From NCBI RefSeq assembly GCF_002954715.1, contig NZ_MSCP01000003.1:285390-349389 (forward strand): a stretch of DNA of 64,000 bases, given 5' to 3'. Under the pieces are notes generated by a model. It saw only the letters and a list, made by a program, of their open reading frames with translations. It made no database searches and had not been told where the DNA came from. Positions 9,935-19,363 of this stretch are shown piece by piece (positions within the stretch are counted from its first letter, which is position 1; each line of letters starts with the position of its first letter). Source of the stretch: Aliivibrio sifiae. Lineage in GTDB: Bacteria; Pseudomonadota; Gammaproteobacteria; Enterobacterales; Vibrionaceae. The position numbers and the translations under genes are program-made.

Positions 9935-11455
9935 CTAGTCTACTTTATCCAACCCATTATCACCAAGTGTTTGCATCGTATCTGCTTCAAAAGATTGTTC
10001 AATAAGACGACGATTTATATCTCGCTTTACCTCAACACCCAATTCTTTAAAGCTTTCAGCCTGACGAATAATGTTGCCACGCCCTGTTGCTAATTTATTC
10101 ATTGCACCTTGATAGCTTTGATTCGCTTTATCTAACGCACCTCCGACGGCTTCCATATCATCGACAAATAAACGCATTTTGTCGTATAACTTACTGGCAC
10201 GATCGGCGATGATTTTTGCGTTCTGATTTTGTCTTTCATTACGCCATAAATTACTGATGGTTCTTAGCGCTACAAGTAACGTCGTTGGACTTACGATGAT
10301 AATATTTTGCTCCATCGCGTCCGAAATTAATGATGGATCGGCTTCAATTGCAACTTGGAATGCCGGCTCTACAGGAATAAACATTAATACATAATCTAAA
10401 CTGCGTAAGCCATTTAATTTGTGGTAATCCTTTTTACTTAATCCACGTAAATGCGCACGAATAGCCATTAAGTGTTCATCAAGTGCTTGCTCTTTTTGAT
10501 TAAAGTCATCGCTATTAAAAAATCGCTCATACGCAACCAAGGTCATTTTTGAATCAACCACGACATCTTTCTCATCAGGTAAGTGAACAATCACATCGGG
10601 ATAAAAACGTTTGCCATCTTCATCATCCATACTGACTTGAGTGTCGTATTCATGACCTTCTCGTAAGCCTGATTCTTGTAAAACTCGCGCAAGAACAACT
10701 TCACCCCAATTGCCTTGTTGTTTATTGTCACCTTTTAGCGCGTTGGTCAGGTTTACCGCCTCCTGTGTCATTCGCTCATTAAGTTGCTGTAAGCTTCGAA
10801 TTTCATGAACTAAGGTGTGGCGTTCTTTCGCCTCAAAACCAAAACTATCATTAACCTGTCTTTTAAATCCTTCTAACTGCTCTTTCAATGGTGACAGCAA
10901 ACCTTCTAAACTAATTTTGTTCTGCTCATCGACCGTTTTGGTTTTTTGTTCAAACAGCTGGTTAGCTAAATTTTCAAATTGTTGTTTTAAGCGTAGTTCA
11001 GCACGCTCTAATAATTCCATTTTTTCTAAACTGGCTTTGCGCTCTTCTTCATGACGAGCTTCCTGCTCTCGTAATTCAGCTTCGATATTTGAGTTTGCTT
11101 GGCGAGAAAACTCCAGTTGCTGTGTAAGAAATTCTTTTTCTTTTTGAATTGCTTCAAAATAACGAAGTTTTTCCATCGCTGCCATTAAACGGCCATGTGA
11201 TTGCTTTTGTTCTTGCGCTAACTGATCTCTTTCACCATCTAACTCATCGAGTTCTGTTTGCTGTTTTTCTAATTGCTGGGTTAATTGGCTCAATTGATTA
11301 TTGTTGAGTTTTTTTTCTGATTCTAATTCATGCTCTAACAACGCTAATTCTTGCTGATTTCGGCTATTAGCCAACACATGAGCGACAGCATAAGCAATGC
11401 TTGCTCCAACAAAACCAAACAATAAATGGCCACCAAATTGATTCAAAAATTCCAT
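9935..11455 (-). CDS. rmuC: DNA recombination protein RmuC
   Basis: RmuC limits inversions and other rearrangements at short repeats and is predicted to be a PD-(D/E)XK-type nuclease. The 506-residue protein has an N-terminal membrane anchor (about residues 8-28, FGGHLLFGFVGASIAYAVA). A long Gln/Glu-rich coiled coil spans about 35-210. The conserved C-terminal catalytic region includes GNWGEVVLARVLQESGL, YPDVIVHLPDEKDVVVDSK and FIPVEPAF. It precedes ubiE on the same strand and is divergent from the DMT transporter. Confidence 0.95.
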   Translation of the reverse strand: MEFLNQFGGHLLFGFVGASIAYAVAHVLANSRNQQELALLEHELESEKKLNNNQLSQLTQQLEKQQTELDELDGERDQLAQEQKQSHGRLMAAMEKLRYFEAIQKEKEFLTQQLEFSRQANSNIEAELREQEARHEEERKASLEKMELLERAELRLKQQFENLANQLFEQKTKTVDEQNKISLEGLLSPLKEQLEGFKRQVNDSFGFEAKERHTLVHEIRSLQQLNERMTQEAVNLTNALKGDNKQQGNWGEVVLARVLQESGLREGHEYDTQVSMDDEDGKRFYPDVIVHLPDEKDVVVDSKMTLVAYERFFNSDDFNQKEQALDEHLMAIRAHLRGLSKKDYHKLNGLRSLDYVLMFIPVEPAFQVAIEADPSLISDAMEQNIIIVSPTTLLVALRTISNLWRNERQNQNAKIIADRASKLYDKMRLFVDDMEAVGGALDKANQSYQGAMNKLATGRGNIIRQAESFKELGVEVKRDINRRLIEQSFEADTMQTLGDNGLDKVD

Positions 11456-11582
11456 AACTCACTCAATACAAAAACTTATTCTTATAGGATATTTTGATAC
11501 TGGATAAATGTCCAGTTAACACTATTTTACAAGCACAGGTAAACTCCTGCCTTAAATGGATTTCTAATTGAGAATAATAACA

Positions 11583-12491
11583 ATGAACGAACGTCGCGCT
11601 TTAGGATTTGGCATCGCTGCGGTTCTATTATGGTCAACCGTCGCCACCGCTTTTAAAATTACATTGGAGTTCTTTACCCCAACTCAAATGCTGACAATTG
11701 CTAGTGCAGTATCTATCCTTGCTTTAGTTGCTGTTGCTGCCTACCAAAAAACATTATCTAAACTCGTTGATACTTTTGTTGCCAACCCTTTGTATTACAT
11801 TTTACTTGGCGCAATTAACCCTCTTGCTTATTACTTGGTGTTATTTAAATCTTATGATTTATTACCCGCATCTCAAGCTCAGCCTCTAAATTACAGCTGG
11901 GCAATAACACTCACATTAATGGCTGCGGTTTTTCTTGGTCAAAAAATCAGAAAACAAGATTGGATTGCTTGTGTGTTGGGTTATTTAGGTGTGATAGTGA
12001 TTGCAACCAAAGGTAACGTCTTGGCGCTAGAGTTTGATAGCCCACTAGGCGTGGGGTTAGCGTTGTTTTCAACACTGCTTTGGGCTGGGTATTGGATACT
12101 GAACACCAAGAATAAAGCGGACCCAATTTTAGGATTACTGCTCGGTTTCTTAGTCGCGCTTCCAGTAGCAATAGGTTTAAGTTTTTATGAAGGTGCTCCT
12201 TGGGCTCATATCCCAATGAGTGGTTGGTTGGCCGTGTCTTATGTTGGGCTATTTGAAATGGGGATCACCTTTGTTTTATGGCTATCTGCATTACGTTTAA
12301 CTCAGAATACCGCCCGTATTAGTAACCTGATTTTTGCTTCTCCTTTTATTTCTTTATTACTACTCGCGAATATTATCGGTGAAGAAATACATCCATCAAC
12401 TCTAATTGGTTTAATTATGATTGTATGTGGATTATTGATACAGCAATTCTACGGTAAGAAAAAGGAACAAGCAGAGATTGCTAAGAGTTAA
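11583..12491 (+). CDS. DMT-superfamily (EamA) transporter
   Basis: About 302 residues with ten hydrophobic segments in two EamA repeats identify a drug/metabolite-type inner-membrane exporter. The substrate cannot be read from the sequence. I choose the ATG at 11583, preceded by GAGAATAA. An in-frame TTG at 11568 would add five residues (MRIIT) and lacks a better ribosome site. The gene stands alone, divergent from rmuC and closed by a bidirectional terminator shared with the convergent small gene. Confidence 0.85.
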   Translation: MNERRALGFGIAAVLLWSTVATAFKITLEFFTPTQMLTIASAVSILALVAVAAYQKTLSKLVDTFVANPLYYILLGAINPLAYYLVLFKSYDLLPASQAQPLNYSWAITLTLMAAVFLGQKIRKQDWIACVLGYLGVIVIATKGNVLALEFDSPLGVGLALFSTLLWAGYWILNTKNKADPILGLLLGFLVALPVAIGLSFYEGAPWAHIPMSGWLAVSYVGLFEMGITFVLWLSALRLTQNTARISNLIFASPFISLLLLANIIGEEIHPSTLIGLIMIVCGLLIQQFYGKKKEQAEIAKS

Positions 12492-12520
12492 TACTCATCC
12501 CTAACCAAATTTTAAATATA

Positions 12521-12553
12521 AAAAAAGCAGCGATCATTCGCTGCTTTTTTTAT
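12521..12553. terminator. Bidirectional terminator between the DMT gene and the H-NS-like gene
   Basis: A long stem (AAAAAAGCAGCGA with its complement) with a TCAT loop and A/T flanks on both sides serves both convergent genes. Confidence 0.9.
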
Positions 12554-12567
12554 TTATACCGCTATAG

Positions 12568-12852
12568 TTATTTACCTGCTAGATAAGCTTGGAAGTCTTC
12601 TAAAGAAACTCCTTCTTTCGCCATCTCTTCAGCTAATTTCTTTGTCGTTTCGCCTTTGCGCTCTTCAATTACCACTTGAAATTGGTAAATAAGATCACGC
12701 AATGTAGGAACAGACACTTGGCGCGCAGCACTTCTTACGCGCTCTTGACTTTGGTTTCCTAACTCAGATAAAAGTTTACCAAACATTAATTTTTCTGGTG
12801 ACTCTTCCATCTGCTCTAGAACACGAGCCATTTCAATAATAGACATCGACAT
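12568..12852 (-). CDS. Short protein resembling the H-NS N-terminal oligomerisation domain
   Basis: This 94-residue, highly helical, charged protein aligns by eye to H-NS/VicH residues ~10-75. SAARQVSVPTLRDL corresponds to the H-NS R..AR..TLE.LEE helix, FQVVIEERKGE to L.VVV.ER+.E, and MAKEGVSLEDFQAYLAGK to IAADGIDPAELLAAL. The C-terminal DNA-binding domain with its QGR loop is absent and the protein ends where the H-NS linker begins. It could form mixed oligomers with full-length H-NS, as truncated H-NS derivatives do (inference). It has its own terminator and an AAGG ribosome site about 11 bases from the ATG. The relationship is by visual similarity, not a search. Confidence 0.6.
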   Translation of the reverse strand: MSMSIIEMARVLEQMEESPEKLMFGKLLSELGNQSQERVRSAARQVSVPTLRDLIYQFQVVIEERKGETTKKLAEEMAKEGVSLEDFQAYLAGK

Positions 12853-12970
12853 TGCGTGTTTTGCCTTTCAGTTGTCAATATTAGTAATAATGCTGAATAT
12901 ACACTGAAAGTCGCATTAACTGAATATATTAAGGAACAATATTGTTCCTTTTCTGTTCAATTTATAGGAA

Positions 12971-14200
12971 TTACTTCTCAGTAATGCCTGAATGCCAACG
13001 TTGGCCTGTTTTTGTTAATAGGATCAGCAAGCCTGGGATAAGAAGCCACATCATTAGTGCTAAGAGTTGTGCAGAAGGGAGTGCTAATCTTTGCATTGTG
13101 CCAACAATGACGCCTGCACCACTCATTTGAAATAACCCTAATAATGCAGCAGCAGTACCAGCTCTATCACCAAAAGGTGCTAATGCTTTACCTGCCGCCG
13201 AACCCAGTACCCATGCGAAGCCTACTGACGAGAAGAAAATCGGGACCATAAACGCCCAAGCTTGCTGAATATGTTGGAAACTAAGCATTAATCCGCCAGC
13301 GATAACCAGTACGCTTAAGCCGAATAATAATGCCTTTTTCGTTCCGAATCTGACCATGAATTTAGGTGCAGCAAAACAAGCCATAATATTAAGTACGGCA
13401 TTAACTGCAAACCAATTGGTAAACTCTTGCATCGTTAATCCAAGCTTATCAATAAGAAGCACTGGTGCTGATGTCACATAAGCTAAAATAACGCCCATTG
13501 CTAACATACATAACGTTGCGTGAAATAAAAAAGTGGGATGTTGCAGTACTGACCAATAACGAGATGGACTGATTAAGCGCCCTGTTTGTACCGTGTTTTT
13601 TGGCTTTGTTTCTTTATAATTAATTGCAATTAATGCCAAGCTCACTAGTGCGAAACCCGCCATAAAACTAAAGTTTGAACGCCAGCCAAAATGAATCGTT
13701 AAGTAGCTACCTAAAATTGGGGCTAAAGCAGGAATAAAACAAATTGCACCATTAAGATAACTAATCATTCGGCCACTTTTCTCAGCACCAAATGAATCAC
13801 GAACGGAAGCAAATGCAGCGACTGACGTAGCACAGGCACCAAAGCCTTGTAATAAACGGGCAATTAATAGCATTTCCATTTCTTGAGCAGAATAAGCAAG
13901 TGCCGCACTCAATCCATAAATAACAATGCCGGTTAATGCAATTGGACGGCGACCATAGCGATCTGCCAACGGGCCTGCAAATAACTGTCCAAGGCCCATG
14001 CTAAACATGAACCACGTAATAGTATCTTGACCTAAGGTTGAAGCGACTTGAAACTCACTAACCATCATAGGTAAAGCAGGAAGATAAATATCAATAGCAA
14101 GAGGACTAAATAAAACCAAAACAACCATCAGAGCGATGATTTTTTTATCAGATGGTTGCGTAAGCGGTGTTGCTGGTTGAACTGAAGCTGGCGTGTGCAT
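12971..14200 (-). CDS. Bcr/CflA-family MFS multidrug efflux transporter
   Basis: The 409-residue inner-membrane protein has 12 hydrophobic segments. Loop motif A of drug:H+ antiporters appears as GPLADRYGRRPIALTG, and FSPLAIDIYLPALPMM is the N-terminal signature of the Bcr/CflA group. It probably exports a drug or metabolite in exchange for protons; the substrate is not predictable. The ATG is preceded by AGGAGTT, a strong ribosome site. It is divergent from a LysR-type gene 97 bases away, the usual arrangement for a regulator and its target. Confidence 0.9.
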   Translation of the reverse strand: MHTPASVQPATPLTQPSDKKIIALMVVLVLFSPLAIDIYLPALPMMVSEFQVASTLGQDTITWFMFSMGLGQLFAGPLADRYGRRPIALTGIVIYGLSAALAYSAQEMEMLLIARLLQGFGACATSVAAFASVRDSFGAEKSGRMISYLNGAICFIPALAPILGSYLTIHFGWRSNFSFMAGFALVSLALIAINYKETKPKNTVQTGRLISPSRYWSVLQHPTFLFHATLCMLAMGVILAYVTSAPVLLIDKLGLTMQEFTNWFAVNAVLNIMACFAAPKFMVRFGTKKALLFGLSVLVIAGGLMLSFQHIQQAWAFMVPIFFSSVGFAWVLGSAAGKALAPFGDRAGTAAALLGLFQMSGAGVIVGTMQRLALPSAQLLALMMWLLIPGLLILLTKTGQRWHSGITEK

Positions 14201-14297
14201 GTGTAACTCCTAAAATAGTTCGAGGAGTGTACTCAATTAGAGATATGAACAGAAATGGTTTATATTCAGATCTAACATTCTAATTTGGAATATCTCT

Positions 14298-15263
14298 ATG
14301 TTCTTTGAAAAGTTAGCTAAAATTGACCTCAACTTGCTTTTAACTCTGCACTTATTACTAGAAGAAAAAAGCGTAACGCGCGCATCTCAACGTCTATGCT
14401 TGAGTCAATCAGCTGTCAGTAAGAACTTAGCTAAATTACGAGAGCAATTTAATGACCCCCTATTTACTCGTACCGCTTATGGCCTACAGCCCACGGCGAA
14501 AGCACGTAACCTACAAGGGCAACTGCATACGCTATTAAGTCATTTAGAAACCATTACAGAAGCCTCTAGCTTTGAACCTCAGCACAGCCACTATCGATTC
14601 CGATTAGGGTTAGTAGAAAGTACCTATCCATTATTGCTGCCACACTTCATGTCTTACATTTTAAATAAAGCCCCTAATGTCATGTTAGATACGCATCCTT
14701 GGGATATGACGACCTTAAAGAAATTGCAATCAGGTGAAATGGATATTGGTATTACGGGAAAGGATTTGGACCCCAAATACGCAAATATCACCATGCAAAT
14801 GCCAGCAGATATACGAGGAAAAGAGATCTATCGAGACAGCCAGATGTGCTTAGTTCGTCCAGAACATCCAGTATTAACTCAAGAATGGACATTAGAGACT
14901 TACCTTCAACAACGTCATGTTCAAGTGCGTTGTGATGGTAAAGATCAGTGGTTACTTGATTATAAGCTGGCAGACCGAGGACTTGAGCGAAGCATTGGAA
15001 TTATCGTCCCTGATTTTAATAGTGCAGCGAGTTTATGTACCCATACTGACTTAATATTTACTGCCCCTAGCCACTTCATTAAGTTAATAGCAAAGCAACT
15101 TAATTTGGTCGTCTTACCTTTGCCTACTGATTTGCCGCAAATGGCTTACACCCTTTTCTGGCATCAGCAAAAAGAGAATGATGCTGCAAATTGCTGGCTG
15201 CGCAATACCATAATTAATCACTGTAAAGATTTATCAGCATCAACAATTGCAGATGCGGGATAA
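14298..15263 (+). CDS. LysR-family transcriptional regulator, divergent from the MFS pump
   Basis: This 321-residue protein has the LysR winged-helix domain at residues ~8-66 (LNLLLTLHLLLEEKSVTRAS, then SQSAVSKNLAKLREQFNDPLF) followed by a periplasmic-binding-protein-like effector domain. Divergent position suggests it controls the neighbouring Bcr/CflA transporter and itself from the shared 97-bp interval (inference). The effector is unknown. Confidence 0.9.
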   Translation: MFFEKLAKIDLNLLLTLHLLLEEKSVTRASQRLCLSQSAVSKNLAKLREQFNDPLFTRTAYGLQPTAKARNLQGQLHTLLSHLETITEASSFEPQHSHYRFRLGLVESTYPLLLPHFMSYILNKAPNVMLDTHPWDMTTLKKLQSGEMDIGITGKDLDPKYANITMQMPADIRGKEIYRDSQMCLVRPEHPVLTQEWTLETYLQQRHVQVRCDGKDQWLLDYKLADRGLERSIGIIVPDFNSAASLCTHTDLIFTAPSHFIKLIAKQLNLVVLPLPTDLPQMAYTLFWHQQKENDAANCWLRNTIINHCKDLSASTIADAG

Positions 15264-15343
15264 AAGCGCTAGGTTATAACTCGAATAATAATCCCGCTTT
15301 CTGCCTCGCCATATACGGACAGAACATTAATAAGGATACTCAG

Positions 15344-17137
15344 ATGCACCCACAGACTTCTCAACGCATTGAGCAACTTCGCTCATGGCTTGTTAAACAA
15401 GATTTTGACGCTCTTATCATTCCACATGAAGATGAGTTTTTAGGCGAGTACATTCCTGAACATAATGAACGTTTATTATGGGCAACAGGATTTACAGGCT
15501 CTGCAGGTGCAGCGGTAATCACCAAAGATAAAGCCGCGATTTTTGTTGATGGTCGTTATACTGTTCAAGTTCGAAAACAAGTTCCAGCGGATGTGTTTGA
15601 GTACCGCCATTTACATGAAGAACCATTATTAGAATGGATTAAAGATACTCTCGCTGCCAATTCAAAAGTCGCTGTTGATCCTAGAATGCATACTGCACAA
15701 TGGTTAAAAAATGCAACGATAACGGTTGATGGTTTTGTTTCCTTAGAAACGATTACAAGTAACCCTATTGACCTTTCTTGGGCAAACCGTCCAGAAGTAA
15801 AAGTGTCAGATGTTCGTTTAATGCCTATTGATCTAGTTGGCCAATCAAGCACAGATAAGCGCAATGAAATAGCCAAAGAAGTTGCAAAGAAAAATGCGGA
15901 TGCCGCACTATTGACACAATTAGATTCTATTTGTTGGTTGTTGAACGTTCGTGGTTTAGACGTATCTCGTTTGCCAGTGCTATTATCTCACGCCATTATT
16001 CATGCCGATGAAACTGTCGATTTCTTCTTAGATCCAACTCGACTGCCTTCTGACTTTAATCAACATGTTGGTCAAGGTGTTAGAGTACATAAACCTGAAG
16101 CCCTAAAATCAATTCTAGAATCACTTACGGGTAAAAAAGTATTGGTTGATTCTGCAACGTCAAACGCGTGGATATCATTAGTACTTTCAGATGCTAGAGC
16201 CACGATTATAGAAGCGTCTGATCCATGTTTATTACCAAAAGCCGCTAAAAATGACACTGAAAAAGCAGGCATGAAAGCGTGTCATATTCGTGATGGTGCA
16301 GCAATGGTGAAGTTTTTAACGTGGTTTGATGCAGAAATCGAAGCGGGTAATTTACATGACGAAGCGGTTCTAGCTGATAAACTTCAAGGCTTCCGTGAAG
16401 AAGATGAAACATTAGCTGATTTAAGTTTTGATACTATCTCAGCGGCTGCAGGCAACGCCGCAATGTGCCACTATAATCATGAAAACCAACCTGAACCAGG
16501 CAAGCTACAAATGAACAGCTTATACCTTGTTGATTCAGGCGGTCAGTATCCAGATGGGACAACAGACATCACTCGAACTCTTGCGGTTGGTACTCCAAGT
16601 GATGATATTAAACAGCAGTTTACTTTAGTTTTAAAAGGTCACATTGGTTTAGCTTCTGCTCGTTTCCCTAAAGGTACATGTGGTCATCAATTAGATATTC
16701 TTGCTCGTCAACATTTATGGGCTCAAGGCTATGATTATGATCATGGTACTGGTCATGGTGTTGGTCACTTCTTAAGTGTTCACGAAGGCCCACAACGCAT
16801 TGCTAAAGTCGTCAATAATACGGCTTTACTTCCTGGTATGGTGCTATCAAACGAACCTGGCTATTACCGTGCTGACGAGTTTGGTATTCGTATCGAAAAT
16901 TTAGAATTAGTAGTAGAGATTGAAACTAAAGGCGATTTCTCTGTACTTGGTTTTGAATCATTAACTCGTTGCCCTATTGATAAACGTTTAATCAATGTTG
17001 ATATGCTAAACCGTCCAGAACTTGCTTGGTTAAACAATTACCATCAAAAAGTATGGGATGAAGTAAGTCCGTTAGTTGATTGTGACGTGAAAGAATGGCT
17101 AAAAAAAGCAACAGTAGAATTAAGCTACGAAAGTTAA
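15344..17137 (+). CDS. Xaa-Pro aminopeptidase, long (XPNPEP1-like) M24B form
   Basis: This metallopeptidase removes an N-terminal residue preceding proline. At 597 residues it is longer than E. coli PepP (441) and has the three-domain layout of the eukaryotic-type cytosolic enzyme: two creatinase-like N-terminal domains and a C-terminal pita-bread domain. Dinuclear metal ligands are visible as D397 and D408 in the LVDSGGQYPDGTTDITRT block, the His of TGHGVGHFLSVHE, the Glu of LSNEPGYY and the Glu of GIRIENLE. AAGGATACTCAG precedes the ATG as ribosome site. It is monocistronic and convergent with the thi operon. Confidence 0.92.
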   Translation: MHPQTSQRIEQLRSWLVKQDFDALIIPHEDEFLGEYIPEHNERLLWATGFTGSAGAAVITKDKAAIFVDGRYTVQVRKQVPADVFEYRHLHEEPLLEWIKDTLAANSKVAVDPRMHTAQWLKNATITVDGFVSLETITSNPIDLSWANRPEVKVSDVRLMPIDLVGQSSTDKRNEIAKEVAKKNADAALLTQLDSICWLLNVRGLDVSRLPVLLSHAIIHADETVDFFLDPTRLPSDFNQHVGQGVRVHKPEALKSILESLTGKKVLVDSATSNAWISLVLSDARATIIEASDPCLLPKAAKNDTEKAGMKACHIRDGAAMVKFLTWFDAEIEAGNLHDEAVLADKLQGFREEDETLADLSFDTISAAAGNAAMCHYNHENQPEPGKLQMNSLYLVDSGGQYPDGTTDITRTLAVGTPSDDIKQQFTLVLKGHIGLASARFPKGTCGHQLDILARQHLWAQGYDYDHGTGHGVGHFLSVHEGPQRIAKVVNNTALLPGMVLSNEPGYYRADEFGIRIENLELVVEIETKGDFSVLGFESLTRCPIDKRLINVDMLNRPELAWLNNYHQKVWDEVSPLVDCDVKEWLKKATVELSYES

Positions 17138-17162
17138 TTAATTTAAGCCAGTAATTAGAAAT

Positions 17163-17190
17163 AAATGCCACGAATTAACGTGGCATTTTT
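17163..17190. terminator. Terminator between the aminopeptidase gene and thiH
   Basis: AAATGCCACG pairs with CGTGGCATTT around an AATTAA loop, followed by a T-run on the plus strand. Confidence 0.88.
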
Positions 17191-17207
17191 GTATTTACTT
17201 TTAAATA

Positions 17208-17223
17208 AGTTTCACGTGAAACA
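17208..17223. other. parS-like site 1
   Basis: AGTTTCACGTGAAACA matches 15 of 16 positions of the ParB-binding consensus TGTTTCACGTGAAACA. It lies between the convergent thiH and aminopeptidase genes. Confidence 0.75.
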
Positions 17224-17244
17224 CTAAATTATCATGATAACGAT

Positions 17245-18357
17245 CTATCCCGAATAACCTCGCTCCCAATCTTTCCAAACGGGTTCAAATCCCCTTGCTT
17301 TAACCGCTTGTGCAACCGCAAATGCTGGTCGTTCATCGCTAATCGAAAATTGTTCTAGTTCTTCATCATCATTAGCATAACCACCCGGTTGAGTTTTCGA
17401 TGCCGCAGATAGTGATGTTATGCCCAATGACGATACATTATCTCGGAAATATTCAGACTCACGAGTTGATAATGAAAGCTCAACTTCAGAGTTTAATAAT
17501 CGATAAGCACAAATGAGTTGTACAAGTTGTTTATCACTCATGATTGATTTGGGTTGCAAAGCCCCTTCACATGGACGTAAGCGAGGAAACGAAATGGAAT
17601 ATCTTGTTTGCCAATAAGTACGCTCAAGATAATCTAAATGTGCAGCAACATAAAAACAATCCGTTCGCCACTCCTCCAAACCAATTAACGCCCCTATGCC
17701 AATTTTATCAACCCCCGCTTTAGCTAATCTATCCGGAGTTTCTAACCGATAGTTAAAATCAGTTTTATTACCTCGAAGATGGTGCTCAGCATAGGTCGAT
17801 GGATGGTAAGTTTCTTGATACACCATCACTGCATCTAAACCCAAGGTTTTCAGTTCAGTGTATTCAATCTGGTCAAGCGGTTGAACTTCCATCGCTACAT
17901 AATTAAAACTACGTTTTATTTGTGGCAGTGTTTTACGAAAATAACTCATCCCAACTTTAGTTTCATGTTCTCCAGTAACTAAAAGCACACTGTCAAAATT
18001 CATCGCTTTTATCGCATCAATCTCATTAGCTATTTCATCTTGATTCAGTGTTTTTCGTTTAATACGGTTTTCCATCGAGAACCCACAATACGAACATGCA
18101 TTCGCACACAAATTCGAAAGATAAAGAGGAATATAAAATCCCATAGTATAACCAAATCGTTGTCGAGTAAGTCGAGCTGACTCTTCAGCCATTAGCTCTA
18201 AATACGCTTCAGCTGAGGGCGAAATTAATGCTTTGAAATCTTCTAAATTACGCTTTGGTTTATTTAGAGCCCTTTCTACATCTTGTGCTGTTTTACTATA
18301 GATTGAGAGTTTCACCTCGTCCCAATTCAGGTTTTTCCATTCATTGGTAAATGTCAT
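17245..18357 (-). CDS. thiH: 2-iminoacetate synthase ThiH (radical SAM tyrosine lyase)
   Basis: ThiH cleaves tyrosine to p-cresol and dehydroglycine, which feeds the thiazole of thiamine. The 370-residue protein has the radical-SAM cluster motif CX3CX2C in LCANACSYCGFS, and GALIGLEEWRTD and SFPRLRPCEG further on as in the ThiH/BioB group. It is the last gene of thiC-E-F-S-G-H. An AAGGAAAG ribosome site precedes the ATG, 21 bases after thiG. Confidence 0.97.
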   Translation of the reverse strand: MTFTNEWKNLNWDEVKLSIYSKTAQDVERALNKPKRNLEDFKALISPSAEAYLELMAEESARLTRQRFGYTMGFYIPLYLSNLCANACSYCGFSMENRIKRKTLNQDEIANEIDAIKAMNFDSVLLVTGEHETKVGMSYFRKTLPQIKRSFNYVAMEVQPLDQIEYTELKTLGLDAVMVYQETYHPSTYAEHHLRGNKTDFNYRLETPDRLAKAGVDKIGIGALIGLEEWRTDCFYVAAHLDYLERTYWQTRYSISFPRLRPCEGALQPKSIMSDKQLVQLICAYRLLNSEVELSLSTRESEYFRDNVSSLGITSLSAASKTQPGGYANDDEELEQFSISDERPAFAVAQAVKARGFEPVWKDWERGYSG

Positions 18358-18378
18358 AGTCTTTCCTTAAATGGGCTG

Positions 18379-19149
18379 CTAATCCAAAAATGCCGTTAAC
18401 GGACTCGATGCTACCGCTTGAGAACTCACAGACGCCAAACCATTTTCATACGCTAATCGTCCAGACTGAACAGATAATTTAAATGCTGTTGCCATTGCTA
18501 CTGGGTTCCTCGCAGCGGCAATTGCGGTATTCACCAACACAGCATCAGCACCAAGTTCCATTGCAAAAACTGCATGAGATGGCGCACCAATCCCAGCATC
18601 AACCACAACAGGCACTCTCGCCTGATCGATAATAATCTCTAAAAAATCACGACTCACAATCCCTTTATTTGAACCAATAGGTGCTCCTAATGGCATTACT
18701 GCAGCACAACCTACTTCTTCTAATCGCTTACACAAAACCGGATCAGCGTGACAATAAGGCAATACAATAAACCCTTGTCGAACGAGTTCTTCCGCTGCTT
18801 TTAACGTCTCTATTGGATCTGGCATTAAGTATTTTGGATCAGGGTGAATTTCTAATTTAAGCCAATTAGTTTGCAATGCTTCTCTAGCTAACTGAGCCGC
18901 AAAAATTGCTTCTCGAGCATTCTTGGCACCAGATGTATTAGGCAATAAATTAATACCAGCATTAACAATTGGCTTCAAAATATCATCTTCCGGATTACTT
19001 ACATCCACTCGCTTTAATGCCATTGTTGCTAGCTCTGAACCCGATTCAATTAATGCCTGTTGCATTATTGATGAATTAGGAAATTTTCCCGTTCCTGTAA
19101 ACAAACGAGATGAAAATGATTTATTTCCGATAATCAGTGGTTGTGTCAT
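18379..19149 (-). CDS. thiG: Thiazole synthase ThiG
   Basis: ThiG is a TIM-barrel enzyme that assembles the thiazole phosphate from deoxyxylulose-5-phosphate, dehydroglycine and ThiS thiocarboxylate. I place the start at the ATG at 19149, giving 256 residues beginning [18 protein letters not shown] ribosome site lies just upstream, within the last codons of thiS. A longer frame reaching 19245 overlaps thiS and adds 32 non-family residues. Motifs include TGTGKFPN, the catalytic-lysine strand ATMALKRVD and [12 protein letters not shown]. Confidence 0.96.
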   Translation of the reverse strand: MTQPLIIGNKSFSSRLFTGTGKFPNSSIMQQALIESGSELATMALKRVDVSNPEDDILKPIVNAGINLLPNTSGAKNAREAIFAAQLAREALQTNWLKLEIHPDPKYLMPDPIETLKAAEELVRQGFIVLPYCHADPVLCKRLEEVGCAAVMPLGAPIGSNKGIVSRDFLEIIIDQARVPVVVDAGIGAPSHAVFAMELGADAVLVNTAIAAARNPVAMATAFKLSVQSGRLAYENGLASVSSQAVASSPLTAFLD

Positions 19150-19150
19150 A

Positions 19151-19363
19151 TCAGCCTCCAGCAATGGCTTGGAATAAAGAGATTGATTCACCGTCAGATA
19201 AACCACGTTGTTGCCATTCATTTCTCGGAACAATTTGTTGATCAATAGCTAAAGCACATCCTTTAGTCTCTATTTGCTGTTGAGATAAAAATACGAGTAA
19301 CGTGAGGTTTTTTTCTACTCGGTACTTCACACCATTTAATTCAATACTCATTAAATTATTCAC
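19151..19363 (-). CDS. thiS: Sulfur carrier protein ThiS
   Basis: ThiS is a 70-residue ubiquitin-fold protein ending in the required Gly-Gly (FQAIAGG). ThiF adenylates this end, which becomes the thiocarboxylate sulfur donor for thiazole. It overlaps the end of thiF by 4 bases, and the thiG ATG follows directly after its stop, so the three are translationally coupled. Confidence 0.96.
   Translation of the reverse strand: MNNLMSIELNGVKYRVEKNLTLLVFLSQQQIETKGCALAIDQQIVPRNEWQQRGLSDGESISLFQAIAGG

Noticed and set aside
19150-19245. Upstream extension of thiG to 19245
   Set aside because: It overlaps most of thiS and adds residues not seen in ThiG; the GGAGG site fits the ATG at 19149.
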